From: Actinomycetota bacterium
GTDB taxonomy: Bacteria; Actinomycetota; Actinomycetes; Propionibacteriales; Propionibacteriaceae
Reading direction: 5' to 3'
Assembly (NCBI GenBank): GCA_020161755.1
Contig: JAIUOS010000021.1
Location: 1-64,000 of the forward strand
DNA: 64,000 nucleotides
The position numbers were made by a program, and so were the translations under genes. Positions 29,927 through 39,000 of the stretch are shown piece after piece. The notes below the pieces were generated by a model, which worked only from the letters and a program-made list of their open reading frames with translations, did not search any database and was not told where the DNA came from. How positions within the stretch are numbered: the stretch's first letter is position 1; each line of letters begins with the position of its first letter.

Positions 29927-30226
29927 ATGGCAGAACCGCTGGCCGAATCCAGGCAAGCAAGGACCAGCCGAATCAATCTGCGGGCAACGCGGCGTCAGGA
30001 GGAACTCCTGCGCCGTGCCGCCGAGGCGACCGACCACACGGTCACCGACTTCGTACTCGACAGCGCCGTCGACCGTGCCGAGCGGGTGCTCGCCGACCTG
30101 CGCTGGTTCACCGTGACCGAGGAGCAGTACACCGAGTTCCTGCGGCTGCTCGACGCACCTCTGCCGTCGACGGAGAAGTTCGACCGCCTGTTCTCCCGGC
30201 CGTCGCCGTTCACTGCGCCGGAATGA
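29927..30226 (+). CDS. DUF1778 antitoxin (TacA-like), pair 1
   Basis: 99 residues. N-terminal ribbon-helix-helix: RINLRATRRQEELLRRAAEA then DHTVTDFVLDSAVDRAERVL, the DUF1778 signature. The C-terminal tail (DAPLPSTEKFDRLFSRP) is the part that usually binds the acetyltransferase toxin. ATG at 29927 follows AGGGAGG by six bases. Stop overlaps the toxin start as ATGA. It should bind the palindrome at 29895 and neutralise the next gene product. Confidence 0.9.
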   Translation: MAEPLAESRQARTSRINLRATRRQEELLRRAAEATDHTVTDFVLDSAVDRAERVLADLRWFTVTEEQYTEFLRLLDAPLPSTEKFDRLFSRPSPFTAPE

Positions 30227-30720
30227 ACCTGCCCCCGCCGCGCAGGCTCCAGCGTTCGGACGACCGGACGGGCTTCCACAGCGGCGTTACTGAACTTGAC
30301 GAGTGGCTCGTAACGTACGCGTGGCAGAATCAACAGGCGGGAAACGCGGTCACTTACGTGGTCAGCGACCGTGATCGGGTGGCCGGTTACTACGCGATCG
30401 CCATGGCAGCTGTCGCCCGGTCAGCCGCCCCCGAGCCGCTACAGAAGGGTCGCCCATCGCAGATCCCTTGCATCCTCCTGGCCCGGCTGGCCGTGGACGT
30501 CACCTACACCCGCCGGGGCTTCGGCTGGGGACTGCTCAGGGATGCGCTGGCTCGGTCGGTCCAGCTGAGCGGAAGCATCGGCGCGGCCGCTGTTCTCGTC
30601 CACTGCCAGGACGATGAGGCGCGGAGGTTCTACCTGCACCACGGCGACTTCCTGCCGTCACCCGCCAACGACCTTCACCTCATGATTCCGATCCGGGCGC
30701 TTGATCGCTACCTGGGATAG
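30223..30720 (+). CDS. GNAT toxin (TacT-like), pair 1
   Basis: 165-residue acetyltransferase. Starts with FHSGVTELDEWL (the F.SG...LD.WL motif of TacT/AtaT relatives), then VAGYYAIAMAAVAR, LARLAVDVTYTRRGFGWGLL (acetyl-CoA loop RxxGxG-like), VHCQDDEARRFYLHHGD and a final LHLMIPI. Known members acetylate aminoacyl-tRNA and stop translation. The tRNA target cannot be read here. Translationally coupled to the antitoxin. Confidence 0.9.
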   Translation: MNLPPPRRLQRSDDRTGFHSGVTELDEWLVTYAWQNQQAGNAVTYVVSDRDRVAGYYAIAMAAVARSAAPEPLQKGRPSQIPCILLARLAVDVTYTRRGFGWGLLRDALARSVQLSGSIGAAAVLVHCQDDEARRFYLHHGDFLPSPANDLHLMIPIRALDRYLG

Positions 30721-30758
30721 GAGGGCAGAGACTTCGATCGGCTGTCCTACAAGTGCCG

Positions 30759-30764
30759 TACAAT
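30759..30764 (+). promoter_or_regulatory. -10 element TACAAT, leaderless start of pair 2
   Basis: TACAAT ends six bases before the ATG at 30771. Transcription starting about six or seven bases downstream would begin at the ATG itself, giving a leaderless mRNA, which actinobacteria use widely. No Shine-Dalgarno site is visible. The same TACAAT core precedes pair 1. Confidence 0.5.
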
Positions 30765-30770
30765 CGAAGC

Positions 30771-31046
30771 ATGGCAGCGAACACCAAGTCCCGCCGGCTC
30801 GAGGCGAGGCTCGAACCGGCGATCGACGACCTGATCACCGAGGCCGCGCGCACGCTCGGCCAGTCCCGTTCGGAGTTCATCGTGCGAGCTGCGCGGGAGT
30901 CGGCCGAGCGAGTGTTGGCCCGCGCCGACGTCACGATCATGTCCGCGCGCCAGTTCGACGTGCTGGTCGCGAGCCTCGACGAACCGGAGCCGCTGGAGAA
31001 GCTCGCCCGGGCCGCAGCGGCCCCGCGCCCCTATCGCCGCGGATGA
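30771..31046 (+). CDS. DUF1778 antitoxin (TacA-like), pair 2
   Basis: 91 residues with the same layout as the first antitoxin: RRLEARLEPAIDDLITEAAR, SRSEFIVRAARESAERVLAR and a C-terminal tail ending APRPYRRG. It is diverged from pair 1, so the pairs are unlikely to be a recent duplication. ATG at 30771 is preferred over GTG 30753 because of the -10 spacing. ATGA overlap with the toxin. Confidence 0.88.
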   Translation: MAANTKSRRLEARLEPAIDDLITEAARTLGQSRSEFIVRAARESAERVLARADVTIMSARQFDVLVASLDEPEPLEKLARAAAAPRPYRRG

Positions 31047-31597
31047 CCGACTGGGTCTCGTCCAGAATCAGCCCCGCCCACGAGCTCGACCGTTTCGACT
31101 GCGGACGGGAACCCCTCAACCACTGGCTGCGGGAGTTCGCCCTGCGGGCGGACAGCCAGGCAACCGCACGCACCATCGTCTGGACTCGTCCGGACGATCC
31201 GGCGGTGATCGCGTACTACTCCGTTGCACCTACCGAACTGCGCCGGGAAAGGCTGGCCCGCAGTGCCCACGGCGGCCACTCGGTCATTCCCGGCTACCTC
31301 CTGGCACGGCTGGCGCTCGACCGCGGCGTGCAGGGACGCGGGCTGGGGACGTACCTGCTGCTCGACGCGGTCGAACTGGTTGTTGCTGCCAGCACGACCG
31401 GCGGCGGCCGGCTCCTCGTCGTGGACGCCATCGATGACGCAGCCGCCGCCTTCTACCGCGCGCACGGCTTCACTCCGATTACCGGAACCCCCCCGCCTCT
31501 ACGCACGCATCAGCTCACTGCGGGCAATGCTCCACTCCTGACGGATCTGGATCAGCAGTCGCTGGTCTGGAGATTGGTCAGGTGTTTGCCGATGTAG
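31043..31597 (+). CDS. GNAT toxin (TacT-like), pair 2, frameshifted tail
   Basis: 184 residues as read. Motifs: ISPAHELDRFDCGREPLNHWL, VIAYYSVAPTELRR, LARLALDRGVQGRGLGTYLL, RLLVVDAIDDAAAAFYRAHGF. After FTPITGTP the frame departs from the family. A C7 tract at 31488-31494 is followed, in the next frame, by RLYARISSLRAMLHS and a stop at 31541, the family-like C-terminus. With six C the protein would end there. As read, the tail runs 46 bp into the convergent gene. Either an assembly error, a slip hotspot, or inactivation. Confidence 0.85.
   Translation: MTDWVSSRISPAHELDRFDCGREPLNHWLREFALRADSQATARTIVWTRPDDPAVIAYYSVAPTELRRERLARSAHGGHSVIPGYLLARLALDRGVQGRGLGTYLLLDAVELVVAASTTGGGRLLVVDAIDDAAAAFYRAHGFTPITGTPPPLRTHQLTAGNAPLLTDLDQQSLVWRLVRCLPM
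31488..31494 (+). repeat. C7 homopolymer in the toxin gene
   Basis: Seven C in a row at the point where the toxin frame departs from the family. Slippage to six C restores a family-like end. Confidence 0.9.
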
Positions 31598-33399
31598 CCG
31601 ATGTAGATCTTGCCGGTTCCGGCTGTGTCGTCGTAATAGTGCATGCGCGGTGCGAACGTGTCCTGATGGGTGGGTCGGAAGTGCGCCTCCATCAGGACCC
31701 GACCGTCGGGACTCACGGGGGTCGGAACGGGAAGCACTCGCTCATTCCGCCAAGCGTCTCTGGACAGCACCGACTCACTCTCCTTCGGCGCATGCCGGGT
31801 TGGAGAGCACTTCTTGCCGGTGACCCGATCGTCGGTCAGGTACATGTGAACGCTGCCGCGGAAGCCGGCCTGCCATTGCCCGACGTAGTCGTAGAGCACC
31901 TGGACATACTCCCAAAAGGCATTCGTGTAGCGGCCAACCTGATCCCGCTTCTGGACCTCCTCGACAGCACCGAGGTCGCCGGTGAACTCGACTCGGGCGA
32001 ATGCCTGGTGCTGCTCGCCGGAGCCAGCGGTCAGCATCTCGACCAACTCGCTGATGCTCGACGGCGCTGTCCAGGCGACATCCCGATCCGGCGTGGTGTA
32101 TGCGTCGTCGTACTGGCCAGCGGCCACCAACCGCGACTGAAGAAACTCCACCTTGCGTCGGAGGTCTGTGGCGTCGTCCTGAGCCTCTGCGAGTTCCAGT
32201 TCAAGGCCATCGCGATCACCCTGAAGTTCGCTCCGAGCATCTCGCTCCTGCGACAGTGCATCCTCAAGCGAGGCGGCTTCTTCAAGCATGGTTTCGGCTG
32301 TGGCGACTTGCTTCGCGATGTAGGAGTCGAGCTCGTCGAGGTCGGTCTCCTTGAGCTCTGCATCGCGTCTGAGCCATCTGGCGACGACCTGCCGGACCCG
32401 GTCGAGCAGGGACGATCGCCTGGGGGCAGGCGCAACCTCTGCGACAAGGGCGGCAGTGGCACGCTGTTCGATCAGTTCGTCGCGTCCGAGTCTCGCCAGC
32501 GCCTCCGTGACCATCGCTACGCTGCGGCGGACGTCCGCGGGCAGCGGACGCTGGAGCAGTGCCCCTCGGGTCTGGATCGCATAGGCCGCCTGAAGCGCGC
32601 CGGAGACCCCGCGCCCATGGATCGCACGGGCGAAGGACGCCGGGCTGAGTACCCGATGGCGACGCCCGTCCCACGGATCGTCGAGATCGACCGCGGGAAG
32701 GAAGGTGCGCACACGGCCCGGCTCGATCTGGTGGGAGGAGGGCAGTTGGTCATTGAGTGCCTGAGCGGCCTCTTGGGTGAGGAAGAATACTGCCGCCACG
32801 CCGACGACCTTGGCGGTCAGCTGCCTGATGCGGTCCCGCAGGCTGGCGTCGTACTCGCGCCCCAGTGATGTCGCAACGATGACCGACACTGAGCGCCCCT
32901 CATCAACGATGGCGTCGAATACCTCGTCGACGTCGTCGGCGTTCACCAGTAAGGGTTCGGAGGTGACCCGAGCTTGACCGTCGAATACCGCCTCACGTTC
33001 GAGCAACTGACGCACGATTCGCGGCGGGTCAACCTCGCCCGGTGCATCCGGATCATCGGCGCGTCGAGCCTCGATGACCAGTGTGTCGGAGCGGTGACCA
33101 CCTGATGGGAAGTCGATGGCGGTGAGCTGCACTTCCCAGGTGCCGGTCGACGTGAGTTCCGTCCATCGCAGGAGGAGTCGCCTGCTGTTGTCCTCCGATC
33201 GATCAACCCGGGCGGCTGCAAGCGTCTGGTGCTCGCCGAAGTGGTGGATGCCCGGCCCAAAGAACCGGCCGGATTCCAGGTCGTTGCGATACTTCCGCCC
33301 AATCTTGGGCGCGAGCCACGTCTCCACCTCCTGCTCGGCAAGACGGATCGAGTCGGTACCTGCGGGCAGTCGCAGGATGGTGCGGTACGGGAGTGGCAC
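31552..33399 (-). CDS. Unknown coiled-coil protein in the restriction-modification operon
   Basis: 615 residues; I do not recognise it. Residues about 1-330 are globular (PYRTILRLPAGTDSIRLAE; AKVVGVAAVFFLTQEAAQAL; VRTFLPAVDLDDPWDGRRH). Then RWLRRDAELKETDLDELDS starts a coiled coil to about residue 430. The C-terminal 180 residues form another domain, ending FAPRMHYYDDTAGTGKIYIG and YIGKHLTNLQTSDC, a tail I associate with other uncharacterised defence-island proteins. It starts 2 bp after the methyltransferase stop. The GC content looks slightly lower than in the core genes. Could be an accessory effector or a specificity or sensor subunit. Confidence 0.75.
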   Translation of the reverse strand: MPLPYRTILRLPAGTDSIRLAEQEVETWLAPKIGRKYRNDLESGRFFGPGIHHFGEHQTLAAARVDRSEDNSRRLLLRWTELTSTGTWEVQLTAIDFPSGGHRSDTLVIEARRADDPDAPGEVDPPRIVRQLLEREAVFDGQARVTSEPLLVNADDVDEVFDAIVDEGRSVSVIVATSLGREYDASLRDRIRQLTAKVVGVAAVFFLTQEAAQALNDQLPSSHQIEPGRVRTFLPAVDLDDPWDGRRHRVLSPASFARAIHGRGVSGALQAAYAIQTRGALLQRPLPADVRRSVAMVTEALARLGRDELIEQRATAALVAEVAPAPRRSSLLDRVRQVVARWLRRDAELKETDLDELDSYIAKQVATAETMLEEAASLEDALSQERDARSELQGDRDGLELELAEAQDDATDLRRKVEFLQSRLVAAGQYDDAYTTPDRDVAWTAPSSISELVEMLTAGSGEQHQAFARVEFTGDLGAVEEVQKRDQVGRYTNAFWEYVQVLYDYVGQWQAGFRGSVHMYLTDDRVTGKKCSPTRHAPKESESVLSRDAWRNERVLPVPTPVSPDGRVLMEAHFRPTHQDTFAPRMHYYDDTAGTGKIYIGYIGKHLTNLQTSDC

Positions 33400-33401
33400 T
33401 G

Positions 33402-36068
33402 TCAGCTCACCTCGAGAACCTTCATGACTTCGTCGCCGTAGTCGTTGATCACCTTCACCGCGATCTTTCCGGACGCGGGTCGGTCGAAGTGCTGGGACGT
33501 GTCGCTGTAGAGCGTGGCCCAGGCGTCGGGGTCGATCTCGGCCTTCAGGGCCGTCTTCAGCTTCTTGTACGGGTCACCGCCGCCGGTGAAGTAGCAGTGG
33601 CGGACGAAGAACGACTCCTCGTTGTAGTCGGTGTCGATCATCCACAGCGCGATCTGCTCGATGCCGGCGCTGCGGGTGGCGCCCGTGGTCGGGTCGTACA
33701 CGTCGACGCCGTGCAGCGTCACTGTGTGGGTGCCGTCGGGGAAGGTGCGGACGTGGAGGTCGGGCTCGCCGAACACCGTGAACAGGTTGCCCGCCTTCGT
33801 GTTCTTCAATTCCCCCATCAGCAGGTCGGCGTTCATCCGCACCAGCAGCACCTGGGTGCGGCCGAGGTGACGCTCGCCGGCCACCCTCGCGAAGCCCTCG
33901 TCGGCCACTTCGACGGTCCTCCCGTCGTTCTCGAGGACGCCGGTCGCCTTCGGGTCGAACGCGAATCCCAGCACCGCCACCAACTCGATGCCCGCCGCGA
34001 TCGCCTCCTTCGCCGCGCTCTTGATGTACGCCGGGCTCACCGTGCCGTACTGCGGACCCAGCGCGATCGCCACCTTCGCCGGTGCACCGTCCTCGCCGTC
34101 GCGACGCTCCCCGATCGCCTGCAGGTACTGCCCGGGATACGGCTCCACCGTCGCGAACTCCAGCCGCTCGGCCTTCCGGCCGTTCTGGATGCCCGCCGTC
34201 TGCAGACGCTCCAGCACTGAGGCCTCGAAGCTCGCGTCATCGACGTCTGTCGGCTCCGGCTCGGCCTCCACCTCCTCGAAGCTGAGCGAGCGGTGCGGGG
34301 ACAGGCTCTCCACCGTGAACGGCCCGGACACCCGGATCTTGTTCTTGTCCTCGAACGGCTTGTCGTAGAGCAGTTCGTAGTCGGCGTACCGCTTGATCGC
34401 CGCGTCGATCTCTGCCCGGCTCATGCCTTCGCGGATGTCCGGGTTGTTCGCGATCGACTTCAAGGTGATGTGCTGGACGCGCTCGTAGACGAACCCGTGC
34501 CGAATGTCACCGTTCGTGGACGCCCGCGGCAGCGGTTTGCCGACCAGTTCCTGCTCCTTCTGCACGCCGGCCGGGGAGTCGGCGAGCAGGTAGTACGGGT
34601 ACTTCGCGCCCATCAGCCGTTGCCGGGCCAAGGCCAGCGCAACCCGGGACGTATCGATCGTGATCCAGCGTCTGCCCCACTGCTCGGCCACGAACGCGGT
34701 CGTGCCCGAGCCGCAGGTGGGGTCGACGACGAGATCGCCGGGGTCGGTGCACATCAGCATGCACCGCTGAACGACCTTGGACACGGTCTGCACAACATAG
34801 GTCTTCTCATCCACGAACCCAGCCTGGGTCGTGTCTACCCAGATGTTCGAGATCGGCTGAACGGCGAAGTCGTCAAAGAACCGCGCATAGCGAACTTGAT
34901 TCGTGCTTGCGATCACCCTGCCGGCAGTCGCGAGGCGGCGCATGCCCTCGGGGTGGGTCTTCCAATGGCCGTTCGCGCCAGGAGAGTAGGTTCGCCCACC
35001 GAATTCGAATGCACTTGGGGCTCCCGTTGGCCCCTGCGATACCAGGTTGTCAAGCATGTACAGGCGACCCGCAGGCAATGGTGATTCGCCGGACCGCTCC
35101 TGCTTCGTCAAGGGACGTCGCTGGCCGTCGTGGTCAACGAAATTGAAACCCCAACCGCCAGTGGCCTTCGGCTCCTTCGGCAAGAAGATCTGCCGGTACT
35201 TCAGCGCGTCATACGCCTTGGCGTACCAGATGACCGTGTCGGCTACCGACCCGACGTATTGCGCTGTCTGAGAGCTGGTCGTGAGGAACGAAATCTCGCT
35301 CACGAAGTTCCCCGCGCCAAGAACCTCGTCGAGCAGCGCCCGTACGAGGTGCACGTTCTCGTCCCCGATCTGCACGAAGACGCTGCCCGACTCAGTGAGC
35401 AGGTCGCGGGCCACGACGAGCCGGTCACGCAGGTAGGCCAGGTAGGAGTGGATGCCGAGCTCCCAGGTGTCCCGGAAGGCCTTGATCTGCTCGGCTTCCC
35501 GAACCGCATCAGCGAGGTTGCCGTCCTTCACGTCCCGCTTTCGCGCGGACACCTGCCAGTTGGAGCCGAACTTGATGCCGTAGGGCGGGTCGATGTAGAT
35601 CATCTGCACCTTGCCGCGCAGGCCTTCGCGCTCGGCGAGGGAGCCCATCACCTGCAGGGAGTCGCCGAGGATCATCCGGTTCTTCCAGCTCTCCTGGTGC
35701 TGGTAGAACTCCACCTGCGACACCTCGTCCAGCTCGTCGTAGCTGTCGAACAGGGTTAGTTCGGGCTCGGGTTGTCCCTCGGCTGCGGTCTTCCGCAGGT
35801 TCTCGATCAGCACGCGAGGGTCGATCTTCTCCTGGATGTAGATCGGCGGGGCGTCCACGACCAGGTCCTCGCGGTCCTGGGCGTCCTTGCCCTTCCAGAC
35901 CAGCTGCGGGTCGAGGCTGGGGTCGCGCGGGTACAGCAGCGGCTCCCGCGCGTCGTCGGCGATCCCGTAGGCGGCCACTGCGTCCGCGGTCGGATTGTTC
36001 ACCCGTTTGTCGGGGTGGACGTAGGAGCCGACGTGGGCGGGTCCGTTCGACTTCTTCGCTCGGGGCAT
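33402..36068 (-). CDS. Type III-like DNA methyltransferase (Mod), adenine-specific
   Basis: 888 residues. Catalytic motif IV is DPPYGIKFGS near residue 160; the AdoMet motif DPTCGSGTT is near residue 450. This order (IV before I) is the beta class, which includes type III Mod. The stretch between contains the likely target-recognition domain. A long C-terminal part of unknown role follows. It should methylate adenine at the site cut by the Res protein. It starts 4 bp after the res stop and ends 2 bp before the unknown gene. Confidence 0.92.
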   Translation of the reverse strand: MPRAKKSNGPAHVGSYVHPDKRVNNPTADAVAAYGIADDAREPLLYPRDPSLDPQLVWKGKDAQDREDLVVDAPPIYIQEKIDPRVLIENLRKTAAEGQPEPELTLFDSYDELDEVSQVEFYQHQESWKNRMILGDSLQVMGSLAEREGLRGKVQMIYIDPPYGIKFGSNWQVSARKRDVKDGNLADAVREAEQIKAFRDTWELGIHSYLAYLRDRLVVARDLLTESGSVFVQIGDENVHLVRALLDEVLGAGNFVSEISFLTTSSQTAQYVGSVADTVIWYAKAYDALKYRQIFLPKEPKATGGWGFNFVDHDGQRRPLTKQERSGESPLPAGRLYMLDNLVSQGPTGAPSAFEFGGRTYSPGANGHWKTHPEGMRRLATAGRVIASTNQVRYARFFDDFAVQPISNIWVDTTQAGFVDEKTYVVQTVSKVVQRCMLMCTDPGDLVVDPTCGSGTTAFVAEQWGRRWITIDTSRVALALARQRLMGAKYPYYLLADSPAGVQKEQELVGKPLPRASTNGDIRHGFVYERVQHITLKSIANNPDIREGMSRAEIDAAIKRYADYELLYDKPFEDKNKIRVSGPFTVESLSPHRSLSFEEVEAEPEPTDVDDASFEASVLERLQTAGIQNGRKAERLEFATVEPYPGQYLQAIGERRDGEDGAPAKVAIALGPQYGTVSPAYIKSAAKEAIAAGIELVAVLGFAFDPKATGVLENDGRTVEVADEGFARVAGERHLGRTQVLLVRMNADLLMGELKNTKAGNLFTVFGEPDLHVRTFPDGTHTVTLHGVDVYDPTTGATRSAGIEQIALWMIDTDYNEESFFVRHCYFTGGGDPYKKLKTALKAEIDPDAWATLYSDTSQHFDRPASGKIAVKVINDYGDEVMKVLEVS

Positions 36069-36072
36069 GGCT

Positions 36073-39000
36073 TCAGTTCTCCGTTGTCGAGGCCGGGCCG
36101 ACGTGCGCGAGCAGCCCGGAGTTCAGCAGGTCGTAGTCGCCGATGATCGGCTCGTCGCGCACCAGCGAGCGGATGGCCGCGCGCAGCACCGCGTCCGCGT
36201 CGTCCACCCCGGCCTTGCCCAGCTCGAGGTAGCCCCACCGGCCGAACCCGCCGTGGTTGTTCACCGCGACGCACCAGCTGTCGCGGGCCGTCCGAGCCTT
36301 CTCCCTGGTTGGCCCGGGGCTCTTCTGCGTCCCGGACACCTCCACGATCAGGCACCGCTCGATGGCCGGGTCGACGGCCTCGGCGCACGCCTTCGGCGAC
36401 AGCCTGAGCAGGAAGTCCGGCCAGTACACGTGCGGGATGCCCTTGTGCACATAGGGGATCTCGAAGCCCAGGTGGTCGTTCTTCACGTAGCTGGTGAGCA
36501 GCCCGGCCGCAGCGAGCTTCTCGCAGGCCCGGGCCAGCGTCCGCTCCCACTCGTTGCCGTCCTTGCCGTCGAGGGTGACGTTGTTGACGTGCGAGTACTC
36601 GGTCGGTTCGACCTTCTTGCGGGTGCGGAAGCCGACCACCTTCGTGGACGACGAGGGGACGCCGGCACGCAGGATCGGGCGCAGCCGGGGACGGCGGGCG
36701 TCCTCACCCTCCAACCGGGTGATCGCGTTGTGGATGGCCTCCGCGGCCAGCTGCTGCGGCTCGGTGAGGCACAGGTAGCCCAGGTCGTAGCCCGGCCCGA
36801 GGTGCACCCTGGACGCGAGGTATGCCTTGGTGAACTCAACCAGCCGCGGGAACAGCCACGGCCGCGCGTCGCCCTGGCTGGTGAAGAAGGTGCTCAGCAC
36901 CCGGCTGGCGATCTCGAAGGCGATCTGCTGCGGCCGGGCTGTCTTGATGCCCTCGATCCGCTCGGGCTGGCCGACGATGCCCTCAGACTGCACCCAGCTC
37001 GGCACCACGGCGTTGTCGATGGTGATCGCCTCGGCGTCCGCGGGGTCGAAGACCAGCTCGACGTCGGGGATCTCGACCCGGTAGCCGCTGAGCACGGGGA
37101 AGGTGATCTTCAGGTGCTCGCGGTCGGTCAGTGCCATCACGTCGACGCTGGGCTCCGGCGGCTTCCCCGGCGGCAGTGGCTTGTCGGACGGGATGAACGC
37201 GAACGGGATGCCGTAGACGTTCGAGTACTCGGCGGCGAAGAACTGGGTGTCCGGCTCGGGCACGTAGAAGCGACGGCGCAAGCCGCGTCCGACCACCTGC
37301 TCGCACAGCAGCTGCGAGCCGAACGCCCGGATGCCGAGGATGTGGCTGACCGTGTTCGCGTCCCAGCCCTCGGTGAGCATGGCCACGCTCACCACGCACC
37401 GCACCTGCTCGCCCAGCTTGCCGCGCTTGCCGACGGTGTTCATCACCTCGCGCAGGATGTCGGCGTCGGTGAGCTTGTCCGCGTCCGCGCCCGGGTTGGC
37501 CTCCCGGTAGGCGCGCTCAAAGGCCTCGATCTCCTCCTCCGCGGCCTTCCGGAACTCGAGCTTGAGCGCTTCTCCGGACTCGAGTTGACGGGAGTCGACG
37601 AGGATCGTCCGCGGTCGGGCCAGCGGCTGGTCGTTCATCACGTTGCTGAACAGCTCCAGGCGTCCGGCGGCGTGCCTGGTCTGCTCGCCGGCGGTGATGT
37701 CGTAGCCGGCGATCCAGTCGTGGATCAGCTTCGAGACGTGGGTGTTGGGCGAGACCACGATCATCACCGGCGGCGGCTCGCCGGCGTCCTTGAGTCGTTC
37801 CTCCCAGTCGTGGAACGACTTCTCGTAGCTGGAGTAGAGGCTGCGCAGGGCGCCCTCCAGGGCGGTCGGCATCACCCAGGTGCCGGGATCCGGCGGGGCG
37901 GCCTTGGCCGACTTCGGCCAGTTCGGGTCGTCCTTGACTTGGTCGTAGAGGTGCAGGTAGCTGACCTGGGCCTGCTTGGCGTCGTCGTCGACGGGAAGCC
38001 GCGGGATCTTCACGATGCCGGACTCGATGGCGTCCATCAGGGAGAAGTCGCAGACCGTCCACGGGAAGATCAGGCCCTCGCTCCAGCCGGAGCCCTTCAG
38101 GTAGAACGGGGTCGCTGACAGGTCGTAGACGGTCTTCACGCCGGCGTAGCGCTTGAGGTACTGCAGGCCCTTGAACCAGACGGTGGCGTCGCGGTTCTCG
38201 TCCTTCATGTCGGCGTCGGGAGCGCTCAGGTCAGCGTCCTCGCGCTCCGTGGTGTTCTGCTGGTAGCAGTGGTGCGCCTCGTCGTTGAGGACGATGATCT
38301 CGCCCTTGCCACCGCCCAGTCCGCGCAGTACCCGGGTGACGATGGCCTGCGGGGTTTCGACGAACGGGTCCTGGGCGATCGCCTTGCCACCGAGCAGCAG
38401 CTTGCGAGTGTTGGCCGAGACGCCCTTGACCTCGCGGGACAGCTTCGGCAGGAACTGGTGGTAGTTGACGATCTCGATCTGCGCCTGGCCGAGTTGCTGG
38501 CGCAGGTCCGGGGGCACGAGGCCGCGGAGGTCGTAGTAGTTGTCCGGGTCCTCGGGCTGCAGCACCCGCAGCCGGTCGCGGATGGTGATGCCTGGGGTGA
38601 CGACGAGGAAGCGCTTGGTGAACCGGGCGTCGTTCGGGCTGGCGATCTTGTTCAGCACCTGCCACGCGATCAGCATCGCCATCACCACGGTCTTGCCGGT
38701 GCCGGTGGCGAGCTTGAGCGCCACCCGCGGCAGGCCGGCGTTGTGGGTGTCGTTGGCGTCGGTGAGGATCTCGCGCCAGTCGACGCCGGAGAGGCTGGGC
38801 GTGTAGTCGCGGCGTCCGACGACCTCAGCGAGGAAGATCGCGGTCTCCGCCGCCTCGCGCTGGGCGAAGAGGATGCGGTTCTCCCGCTCGGGGTCGGCCC
38901 AGTGGTTGAGCAGCTTGCGGGAGATCGGGCTCACCCGCTGGTAGCCGCGCTGACGCCAGATGCCGACCTCCTGGCGCAGCTGGTCGATGGCGTCGTTGCG

